A stretch of 64,000 nt of DNA from NCBI GenBank assembly GCA_002150815.3, contig NDFF03000320.1, positions 744,001-808,000 on the forward strand, read 5' to 3'. The notes under the pieces are model-generated. The model was not told where the DNA came from, searched no databases, and saw nothing but the letters and a program-made list of their open reading frames with translations. Shown one piece after another: positions 56,126 to 64,000 of this stretch. This DNA comes from Grammothele lineata (Eukaryota; Basidiomycota; Agaricomycetes; Polyporales; Polyporaceae). Every line of letters starts with the position of its first letter. Within the stretch, counting starts at the first letter, position 1. The translations under genes were made by a program, and so were the position numbers.

Positions 56126-57592
56126 ATGTTTTCTACGCTCGAAATGGACGTTAGGCCCGGATCGGGCTTGGGGGCCTTCGAGATAGGTGAGCTGTGCGCC
56201 CTACCTTCTTCCCTAAAATCTGAACGCAATTTAAGGGACATCGCTGTGGAACGTACTCGACCAGCTTCGTAGCATGCAACACTTCTTTCCCCAGGTCGAT
56301 GTGAAGTATGACCCTGACTCGCCTACAACCCCAATCATCCTTCACATTCGTCCACACCTCGATTTGCTCTTCTCTGGGTATCAACAGCGGCTACATACCA
56401 TCTCCATCGGGAAGCTGCGCGACTCAAACCCCCCTCTGACGCTCGCGTATAAGCAAACAATACTCTCGTCGAGTGAAGAGACGTTACGCAAAGTCGGTGT
56501 CAGTCGGATGTTCGGGCCGACCTATCCTGGGGATGACTTACGATACCCCGGCATCTCCTTCATTTTTGAGGATGATGTGAGGGGCGAGACATTGAAGAAC
56601 CCTACGCCGCAGACGGATGATCGACAGCAGGAGGTAAGGAAGATAGTCGTTACGCAGAAGAGCGCCGACGGCGAACAACGAGATGCCCTCGACGAAGTTG
56701 CCGAGTGTCCAGTAATGGCAGGAGAGCTGTTCAGTGTGGTGGCCAAGGTAAGCTTATATATATATACATATATGTGCTACGTTAGACTCCTACTTCCCCG
56801 CCTTTGTAGATCCATGAAGGTGTCACGCTTCGTTTTTACCCTTCCGGTTCCGAGTTAATACGCGTCCTGCTCGGTTCGAGTACGGCTCAAGATCTCATTT
56901 GTGATCTGGGGCCGCCCATAAGAACCCATTATAAAGAGGACGACAGGATGACCATTCACTCTCGAAGTAGTCAGATGGAAAATGATACTGAGGACGACTG
57001 TGAGACATCGTATTCTTTCCAATATGCCTTCTACGAGTCGGGTGATTCAAATTTGGTCAGACTTTTACAACTATCAACAATATGGCATTGACTTCCTCCT
57101 CTCCGGCTCATCGCACACGGTCAAGAAAGTCATTCTGCACTCGAACGTGGTAAGCGGTGTCCATAGCGATCGTGGCTTTCCACGTCTTATATCAGATAGC
57201 CCGGAACCCCTTTATTTCAGCGGTACAAAAGGTGTCCATGGGAGATCGAGGGGCGTCCGGAGGACGACGAGGACGGTTAGTTTTCTCCTGGCCGAAGACG
57301 TCAATATTCTAAATCATTTGCAGAGTTCCCTCCTCGCAAACGATTCTTCGATCGGGTTCGTTCAAGTGTTTCGCCTTTATTGTGAGCAGCCGACTAAGCC
57401 TTCCTCCAGATCGAAGATATACAACATTTCATAGCCCCAGGCGAGGCACCTCCATCAATGATTCTCAACAGAACAGACGACGAGGATGGTCTTCGGTTAC
57501 CTAGTTCAACAACACGTACGACAAATGCAATTGCATCATCTGTTTACACTGAATCGACATGTTGTCAGGTCTGTTTGGATACGATGGTGTAG
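56126..57592 (+). CDS. PHAF1 / UPF0183 family protein
   Basis: Homologue of the human PHAF1 (C16orf70/MYTHO) family; PHAF1 is recruited with BCAS3 to phagophores in autophagy. The start is uncertain between 56126 (MFSTLEMDV) and 56144 (MDVRPGSGLGAFEIG). The second matches the family N-terminus, where a Gly-rich loop precedes TSLWNVLDQLRSMQHFFPQV. Then come DPDSPTTPIILHIRPHLDLL, FSGYQQRLHTISI and MFGPTYPGDDLRYPGISFIF, with IHEGVTLRFYPSG joined after an intron that holds a TATATATATATA run (56756-56767). FYNYQQYGIDFLLSGSSHTV and KKVILHSNVPG continue, then FPPRKRFFDR and IEDIQHFIAPGEAPPSMILN. The last exon ends TESTCCQVCLDTMV. A role in autophagy here is inference. Confidence 0.87.
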
Positions 57593-57793
57593 TATTAGAG
57601 GCGACGGAGTCTGCTCAAGTTGTCGCGGTCATGTTGTTCTAGTAAGGGCAGACCGGCATGTTCGAGGGTGTGAACGCGGTTAAGATATTCGGACGGACTT
57701 CTGTGTGACATTGTATGATACTGGACGTGACGTGTAATATTTCGACCCATTGCAGTGCTAGATTGAACGGATGCGTTCACGTACAGTGTTACC

Positions 57794-58814
57794 TCACGTC
57801 TGCTTGAACAGCTCCGGCCAGGTGGTCCTCAACTCCTCTAGTTTAGTGATAGTAACGACCCCGTCTTCTTCAAGGCCAGCCTGTATATCACTACCAATTT
57901 CCTTGGCCTTCCCACCCTCCATATGTACCAACCCGCGTTCACAAAAATGGACACAGTGCCCCCAACCAAGCTTGAGAGCGGCCTTGACATTCATACGACT
58001 ATCATCTACGAAGTAACACTTTGCGGGATTGCTGATGCCAGCCTTCGCCATCGCCTGGAAGTGCCACCATCAGGATGATGCAGGTAACGTGGTAAGCTCA
58101 CGCACATCTACATAAAATTCTGGTTCTGGCTTGCAACTGAATTCAGGGTTGGAGTAGTCGCAGTATACGATATCGTCGACGAGATCACCAACACCTAGGA
58201 TTCGAAGAACACGCGAGGCGTGCTAAACACCAAGTCGATAAGCTCCCACAGCGTCGCATAGTATGAAGCACTTCACAGTATGATAGGCATTTGTCAGGCC
58301 CCAAACACGAGCCTTGCTTCGATCTATGTCTTGAAGCAGATTGCGGAGTTCCGCATTCGGCTTGAGGAGCTCTTCTAGTGGTAGGGAACCGTCGCACTTT
58401 CGGTCGAAGTCAAGAGGGTCTGGCCGGAAATGATCGTATATTAATGTCTCAGCCAGCTTTCCGTCCGAATTCGCAATTTCCATACCGATGTCATGGTGTC
58501 GAACAAGCCCGCGAATAGCGAGACCATACTGGGAGTAATATCTATGATGAAGCTCTGAAGCTTCATCCTCGGGGAGCCCAAGGCCTACGAAGTAGTCTAG
58601 GCAGCGTCATTGAGTAGGAGTGACATATCCGCAGGAAGCATGTTACCATGTATGCGTATACCCATAGCATGAGAAATGCCTGCACTCGCGGAATAAAGGG
58701 TGTTATCTATGTCCAGCCACACGATGTAACGGCTGTCCTCTGTAGGTCGATGTCAGCATTCTCGCCTATAACCAAAACATGGTGAACCTGACGCTGTGTT
58801 TGAGGGGAGGCCAT
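57794..58814 (-). CDS. SDT1: HAD-family pyrimidine 5'-nucleotidase, SDT1/PHM8-like
   Basis: Predicted phosphatase acting on pyrimidine mononucleotides. Exon 1, MASPQTQRQ, splices to DSRYIVWLDIDNTLYSASAG, which holds HAD motif I (DIDNT). Motif II is WGLTNAYHT, motif III the Lys in SCKPEPEFYVD, and motif IV CYFVDDSRMNVKAALKLGWG. The cap region carries NMLPADMSLLLN, YFVGLGLPEDEASELHHRYY and GLAIRGLVRHHDIGM. All four catalytic motifs are intact. Five to six short introns are present; the first acceptor (GAG-GAC) is less typical than the others. It is head-to-head with RPL6. Which nucleotide is preferred cannot be told from sequence. Confidence 0.88.
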
Positions 58815-59071
58815 TTTATTCGACGTAGAGCACAAATAGGAGGTGTCCAGGACCAATTTGAAGTAGCTCAGACGGTATATTCTGTTGAGAACTTAGTTGT
58901 GAGTCAGTGGCGGGTTCAGACCGTCCTCGAGCAAGAACCTAACACGAATAGACGCTTGTGTTGTCGGGCGTCTAACCGCCAAATCCGGGAAGCTAGCCGC
59001 TCGTGTCAGTCCCGCAAAACCGTCCGTTGGAATCAACAAGGCCGTAACACCTCAAGACCCACCTCGTCACT
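58815..59071. promoter_or_regulatory. Shared promoter of SDT1 and RPL6
   Basis: These bases lie between the SDT1 start and the likely RPL6 leader intron. No TATA box is evident. Part of it should be the RPL6 5' leader exon. Confidence 0.4.
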
Positions 59072-59255
59072 GTGAGTATAATTACATGCTGTCTGAGTAG
59101 CCCGATGGATGTTCTGGGTGCACTATACTGGCTATGGGAGGTTCTGGTGGTGGAAATGAGGTGGAATGGGCTGGATGCCTGGGCGACTGGACGGATGCAC
59201 CTCATTACCCGGTGAAGCTCCCATCTCTTTTCATACTGACACTCCTCTGCCCCAG
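59072..59255 (+). other. Probable 5'-UTR intron of RPL6
   Basis: A donor GTGAGT begins at 59072 and an acceptor CCCCAG ends at 59255, directly before the start ATG. At 184 bases it is longer than most coding introns here. No convincing snoRNA boxes were seen inside. Confidence 0.5.
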
Positions 59256-60026
59256 ATGGCCCGCAGCAAGGAACTCGTCCCCAGCGTCGGCCGCCTCTCC
59301 CGCTCCGCCGTTTTCGCTCGCCGTGGCCTTTACAAGGGCCAGAAAAAGACCGAGAAGCCCGCTGCGGCTGAGGTCCCCGCGACCAAGGAAGTGACTGTTG
59401 GCGGCGAGAAGAACGGCTCGAAACGTATTGTCCCCACCAAGAAGGCCCCCCGCTACTACCCTGCTGAGGACGTCCGCCAACCCAAGAAGAGCCGCAAGTC
59501 CCCCAAGCCCGCGAAGCTCCGCTCCTCTATCACACCCGGCACGGTCCTTATCCTCCTCGCGGGTCGCTTCCGGGGGAAGCGCGTCGTATTCCTCAAGCAG
59601 CTTGCGAGCGGGCTGCTTCTGGTCACCGGTCCCTACAAGGTGAACGGTGTTCCCCTTCGTAGGGTGAACCAGGCGTACGTTATCGCTACCTCCACCAAGG
59701 TCGATCTTGGTGATTTCAAGGTGTGTCCTACGCGTAGACAGAATCGTTGCACGGAACTCAGCTGCGGCTTCTAGGTCGACGAGAAAATTAACGACGCTTA
59801 TTTCGCGAAGCCCGTCTCCAAGGGCCCCAAGTCCGCGGAGGAGGAGTTCTTCTCGGAGGGCAAGCCCAAGGAGAAGGCTGCTTTCCCCGAGTCAAAGGCG
59901 GCCGACCAGAAGGCGGTCGATGCTGCAGTTACCGCGGCGCTGAAGAAGACGGAGAACCTCGCTAAGTACATCAAGGCGACATTCGGTCTCTCGAAGGGCC
60001 AATTCCCTCACCAGATGACCTTCTAA
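59256..60026 (+). CDS. RPL6: 60S ribosomal protein L6 (eL6)
   Basis: Large-subunit ribosomal protein. [20 protein letters not shown] and [16 protein letters not shown] precede a basic Lys-rich segment, then [20 protein letters not shown]. The conserved L6e core follows: [60 protein letters not shown] and [10 protein letters not shown]. One intron (about 59720-59773) leads to [20 protein letters not shown], and the protein ends [20 protein letters not shown]. Codon use is strongly biased, as for other ribosomal proteins. The start codon directly follows an acceptor-like CCCCAG, so the leader intron ends at the ATG. Confidence 0.96.
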
Positions 60027-60251
60027 GCGATTGGGAGGCTTTCGTCGGGAGGATAGGGACGTACGGCTGGCATCTCGGGCGAGGGGTGTTTGGCGGTCGC
60101 TGCACCTATGACTATGATATGCCCTATAGCACTCGTATGACATCTACGCACTCTGATATGCTATCTCTGGGCGTTGTAAAATCTCCCTCTATGTGTGCCC
60201 TAAGAGTTGTGAAGAGTAACGCCAATTCGAGGAATTGTCGCAAGCGTCCAG

Positions 60252-61502
60252 ATGTCTGGACTTTGGATCCGGGCCGCCTCGACGCGACCGCTCACGTCGA
60301 CGGGCGTCTGTCGCCCAGCCCTTCGCACCATGCTTTCAACCAGAACGGCTCTGCCGGCTCTTCGTCCACGTCTCCGTCCCACAGGCCAGCTCCTTCGACA
60401 CGCTCTTCAACGACGTACCTTCATTTCATCAACGATCCACAGCCTTTCCGAAGGATTTCTTGATCTCTCCCTCGCCCTCCCTTACCCTCCAGAATGGCCT
60501 GCCTACTCGTGCACAATCATTCTGGTCACTGTCACGTCGCGTCTCATGTTCACCGTGCCATTTTCTATATGGGTGCGTGGCTGGATCTACCCACATAGAA
60601 TACGGTTGTCTGAGGTTCTCCTCAGGCTAAGAACCGTCAATGGCGAGCGGACAATATAGTCATACCCCAGCTGAGGAGCGAGATGCCTGCCATACACAAG
60701 CAAGTGATGCAGGACATGAAAAAGGACGGCTTCCGCGGAAACAAGGAGGCTGTCGCTGCCGAGTTCAACAAGCGTGCACGACCCATAGTGAGTGGCCGCC
60801 ACCCGCGGCTTCTACCCGAGTTTTCACTACTCACTTCTGCTGCAGGCCACGGCGCGCCAGAAAGAACTCCTCCGCCAGCACCGCTGCACCCCGGCCGCTA
60901 CGATTGCCATCCCCATCGTCTCCCAGCTCCCGCTCTTCCTCGGCACCTCTGCCGCGCTCTCGCACGCCGCGCGGTCCGCGCCCGGGCTCGAGTCCGAGGC
61001 CTTCCTGTCGCTCACCTCGCTGGCATCAGCGGACCCGACCGCGACGCTACCGATCGCGCTGGGACTGCTCACGTTCATCAACGTCGAGAGCAGCCGCTGG
61101 TTCGCGAGCGCGGAGGCGCTCCAGCGCGAGCAGGCGGCGACGGAGCGCACGGCGGCGCGGCGGGCAGCGGGCGAGCTCGTGCTTGAGCCGCACAAGATCA
61201 CCCAGTCCGCGCTCCGAGGCATGTCTGTCGCCCGGATCCTGATTGCGTCGCTGTGGCCCGGGGTGAGTCTGTCGCGCTATCATGCTATAACTGTCCAGGG
61301 TACCGAGCGCTGACTCGTTGCGCGTCCTACCGGCACATTGCAGAGTGTCCAGCTGTACTGGGTGACGTCTGCGACGTTTGGTCTCTTCCAGACGTGGATA
61401 TTAGACTACTGGGATATGCGCCGGCGCGGGACCGCCCCCGCTGCGAAATCTGCCAACATTACCCCGTCACCTATGATGGTGGCACGAGCGCGACGTAAAT
61501 AG
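60252..61502 (+). CDS. COX18: Mitochondrial inner-membrane insertase COX18 (Oxa1/YidC family)
   Basis: Inserts the C-terminal domain of Cox2 into the inner membrane. The N-terminus MSGLWIRAASTRPLTSTGVC through RTALPALRPRLRPTG is Arg/Ser-rich with almost no acidic residues, a clear matrix-targeting signal; a second Met at 60330 is an alternative start. FISSTIHSLSEGFLDLSLAL precedes the first membrane helix (AYSCTIILVTVTSRLMFTVP). AKNRQWRADNIVIPQLRSEM and PAIHKQVMQDMKKDGFRGN form the matrix hairpin. Then come TIAIPIVSQLPLFLGTSAAL, LPIALGLLTFINVESSRWF and ARILIASLWPG, joined to SVQLYWVTSATFGLFQTWIL and DYWDMRRRGTAP. Four short introns are present. COX18 over OXA1 is inferred from the short loop and lack of a long C-terminal ribosome-binding tail. 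Confidence 0.86.
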
Positions 61503-61869
61503 TGTCTAACCTTGGGGATCGTGGCCTCACTCGTGATGTAGTGTACAGGTCTAGGTGAGTCTCACATCCCATGCCGTCGAGTAAGGGTCCGCTCGAATGA
61601 CTACAAAGTGGTTTGAGAGGAAGCCATGTCACATTCCCAAGGGAATTTCGGTTTTCGTTGATCCGTTCTTGATCTAATATGACGAGCGACCCGTCGTTAT
61701 GAACTTCTCAAACGGCACCGATCTGATTCATCTCTCCTCTCCAGATTGCTACGCCTATGGGAAAAGAATTGAGGGCGTACGTATGGTATGAATACCAGGC
61801 ATCGTAGGGTAGTACACTAAATAGAGCACCGTATAATAACCATATGTCACGGGCAGAGTCCATAGCGGC
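61503..61869. other. Intergenic between convergent COX18 and DUF7704-like genes
   Basis: No gene is supported in this tail-to-tail spacer. It is AT-richer than its surroundings and should hold both polyadenylation regions. Confidence 0.4.
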
Positions 61870-62522
61870 TCACAACTTCCTGTCTGCTTGTCCGTCGCGT
61901 CTATCTACATAACGTCCGATGCCCATATGCCAGGCGATCCTTGGAACCAACAAACTCAAGCCGGTGAGGAACGTGATCCACAGCAGTCCGCTCCAGTCCG
62001 CAACCTTCCATTTGCTCTCGCCGAGGGCCCACCAGGTGATGGAAATGTGCATGATGTCGGCGATGAGAAGCGGGGTGAGGAGCGCGCTCACGATCTTCTC
62101 CTGGAGGACGGGGTGCGCGAAGAGGTACTTGCGCGCGGCGCCGAGGACGAAGAAGTTGATGAGGCCGAGGAGGCCGACGACGTGCGCGAGCTGCAGGATC
62201 GTGACCTGGGTCGCGCGCGTGAGGGGCTCTAGGGGCGCGGTGCCCGACGGCCAGGGTGCTTGCGCATCGTGGGCCTATGGGATATGGTGTCGTAGAGGAG
62301 GCAATGGGAGAGGAGAGGGCACACGAGCATTGGCGATAGACGAAAAGGCTAATACTCAGCGGGGCGTCGCGATCGCGCTGTGGATGACCGCACCTTCTTG
62401 GGGTCCACGAGCGCGCCGAGGAAGCCAGAGATGGCGAGGAGGGGTTCGTAGAGGCCGAAGATGACCCAGTAGCACCAGGGGAGGGCGGTGGTGGACCGGT
62501 GATCGTTGAGGCACGATGGCAT
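61870..62522 (-). CDS. Small four-helix membrane protein, DUF7704-like
   Basis: Fungal membrane protein of unknown function. Two exons: MPSCLNDHRSTTALPWCYWV continues IFGLYEPLLAISGFLGALVD and PKK, then after an intron of about 130 bases AHDAQAPWPSGTAPLEPLTR. The rest is TQVTILQLAHVVGLLGLINF, FVLGAARKYLFAHPVLQEKI, VSALLTPLLIADIMHISITW and WALGESKWKVADWSGLLWIT, ending FLTGLSLLVPRIAWHMGIGR. About four membrane helices are predicted in roughly 175 residues. The family name is from memory of similar fungal proteins with the PWxYWxxFGxxEP opening and should be treated as likely, not certain. Confidence 0.72.
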
Positions 62523-63654
62523 AAGATGTCTGCGGGCACAGTGCTTGCGCTTCGTGCTGTGCTGAGGGCAAATCTGGGCGAGCTTGTGGTTGAAGGGGTG
62601 CGCTGCGAAGGCGAAAGGAGAGGAAAGAGGGAGATGAGGCTATTAAGGGAGCGGAGGGAAGCCGGGCTTAAGAGCTCGCAGCACGGACGCGCGGAAGACG
62701 GCAAGATGTGATAAAGGAGAGGGAGAGGGGGAGAGGATGGCGGAGCAGGCGGCTAGAGGGCCAGAGGGCGGCGCTCGTACGACGAGACCAGGGGGGGCGG
62801 AGGAGGCAGGGGCGGTGTGTCACCGCGGCGGAGGTCCTGAGATATTCTGACGGGCGAGCCATCGAGCGGCAGGGGCGAGGGCTGCCAGTTGGCTGGCGGA
62901 GGGCCGCACGCGGGCGTTTGGGCGTCGGAGAGCGCTGCATCGATGCCAGAACCCAGGGAGAAGGCAGATGGCCGTCGTCGCCGTGCGCAGAAAGCCGGAC
63001 AGAGGCGGACGTCAGTGCATCCGCGCGAGCCTCAGGACAGGACGTTCTGCTGCGTCCGGGTGGCCGGAACCCTCGGGGCCGAGACGAGACACGCGCATCA
63101 TCATCCTGTGGCAGCTCTGTGGGACGCATGCCATTATGGGCGCTCCGGCGGCACTCCCGCATGGGCCGCACTGGCCACACGCGCTCGGCCTCGCCCTTGG
63201 TCGCCGCTCGCGTGGCGACGCCTGCCCTCAACTGTCCAGTTTTTCAGCCGCAAGCGCCGCCCCTCCGTCCTCCATCTTACATGTCGGTCCATTTCTTACC
63301 CAGGCAACCTTTACGCTCCTAGACGTCGAGTTGCTAAATGGCAGGACCAAGACGGATTCCAAGACGGAGGTTATAATGCTCGTACTTTCTTAGTCGTAGA
63401 CTAGCGTAGAGTATGAGCTTCGCGCCTCCTAACATCTCTCTCCCGAATATCACATCGTTTCACTGGAGCAGTTTCCTTGTGTGAGCGACCTCTATTCTTG
63501 TGGAAGCAAATGTCCCGCCCTTAGTTCAGACATTGTGGTGTGTGTGGTAAGGCATGGCTCATGAAATAAGGATAAAGAGTACTGCATTCAATTAGTGGCC
63601 GAGTGTTCAGTGAACGCGGCCTCTGCATGTGCTCGCCCTCCTGCCTCCGCGTGC
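62523..63654. other. GC-rich gene-free region upstream of the DUF7704-like gene
   Basis: A purine-rich plus-strand tract at 62600-62760 is the probable 5' leader of the minus-strand gene. The open frames at 62700-63320 are Arg/Gly-rich composition artefacts. At 63400-63600 there is only AT-richer sequence, probably the 3' UTR of the edge gene. Confidence 0.45.
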
Positions 63655-64000
63655 TCAAGAAGATTTGAAGAAACCCTTGTCGCGTAGGTACGCCTTGAAC
63701 CCTTCGCGGTGGGCGATGACCGTTTTGTCTACCTCGGACCGCCAAATGGGCAATCCAATCTGCGTACATTCTGTCAGCGCTCTCATCACGACCAATATGA
63801 GAATCCTCACATAACCGATCAGCCCATGAACGAGGTCCAAGACATAGCTATTGCGCACAGACGCGCCCGCCGTATTCGTCCGGAACACGTGGCCGATGAA
63901 GCCGTACGTGATGTGGAACTTTCCACCCTGAACACCTGAGAGGGAAGTCCGTGAGCATTGTCGTAACGCCGAAAATCAGGGAGCACATTTGCCATTCAGA
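63655..64000 (-). CDS. 3' end of an unrecognised gene, cut by the window edge
   Basis: The last exon reads IGLPIWRSEVDKTVIAHREG then FKAYLRDKGFFKSS and stops at 63655. Upstream, GKFHITYGFIGHVFRTNTAG reads in frame after an acceptor-like site near 63935; further splice sites near 63770-63850 make the exact join uncertain. The C-terminal helix rich in charged residues looks real. I do not recognise the family. Confidence 0.5.

Noticed and set aside
62708..63322. A 204-codon Arg/Gly-rich frame in the right-hand spacer
   Set aside because: GC-rich composition artefact; it overlaps several equally open frames and shows no motif.
1..64000. CRISPR arrays, bacterial operons, prophage or a secondary-metabolite cluster
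   Set aside because: There are no regularly spaced repeats, no polyketide, peptide or terpene synthase genes, and every recognisable gene is a spliced fungal gene.

Overview
The window is a gene-dense nuclear segment from a filamentous basidiomycete, most likely an Agaricomycete such as a polypore. Three things point there. Almost every gene is cut by short GT-AG introns, mostly about 50-70 bases. Coding sequence is GC-rich with strong C-ending codon bias in highly expressed genes. The products are conserved fungal housekeeping proteins plus several fungal-only families (GtaA-type glutaminase, DUF2985, DUF7704-like, SUR1). I see no prophage, plasmid, CRISPR or bacterial operon structure. Exon joins were made by eye from reading frames, splice sites and family knowledge, so gene ends are more reliable than each internal splice site.

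Layout. 1-2.8 kb is the only clearly repetitive stretch: scraps of a possible minus-strand gene, two arrays of the palindrome CTTATAAG, a tRNA-like sequence with pol III boxes, and a pair of inverted repeats. 2.8-5.9 kb is a secreted glutaminase. 6.4-8.7 kb is a CPD photolyase. 8.8-12.8 kb holds a phosducin-like/TXNDC9 protein, Pelota (DOM34) and URA3. 12.9-20.3 kb holds pseudouridine synthase PUS7, an MFS transporter and an acidic protein I do not recognise. 20.4-28.2 kb holds a mitochondrial EF-G-like ribosome recycling factor (MEF2/GFM2), isoprenylcysteine methyltransferase (STE14), ribosomal protein uL6 (RPL9) and the 3'-end processing factor PCF11. 28.7-32.5 kb holds a SWT1-like PIN nuclease and a SUR1-type sphingolipid mannosyltransferase. 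32.5-34.2 kb has no gene I can support. 34.2-42.7 kb holds xylitol dehydrogenase, methionine synthase MET6 and a DUF2985 membrane protein. 43.3-52.9 kb is one giant gene, FMP27/Hobbit (BLTP2), a bridge-like lipid transfer protein. 53.6-62.5 kb holds DPB2 (DNA polymerase epsilon subunit B), a PHAF1/UPF0183 protein, an SDT1-like pyrimidine nucleotidase, RPL6, COX18 and a DUF7704-like membrane protein. The right edge holds the 3' end of an unrecognised gene.

The genes are not a dedicated pathway. Many are arranged as head-to-head pairs with short shared promoters (TXNDC9/Pelota, URA3/PUS7, MEF2/STE14, RPL9/PCF11, DPB2/PHAF1, SDT1/RPL6) and as tail-to-tail pairs. A loose theme of translation and RNA metabolism runs through the set (Pelota, PUS7, MEF2, RPL9, RPL6, PCF11, SWT1), which I read as coincidence of housekeeping content.

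Most worth a second look: the CTTATAAG arrays and tRNA-like element at the left; a cluster of ACGCGT (MCB-type) boxes in the DPB2/PHAF1 shared promoter; two RGG-rich low-complexity blocks in PUS7; leader introns that end exactly at the start codon in both ribosomal protein genes; and the unrecognised acidic protein at 18.8-20.3 kb.
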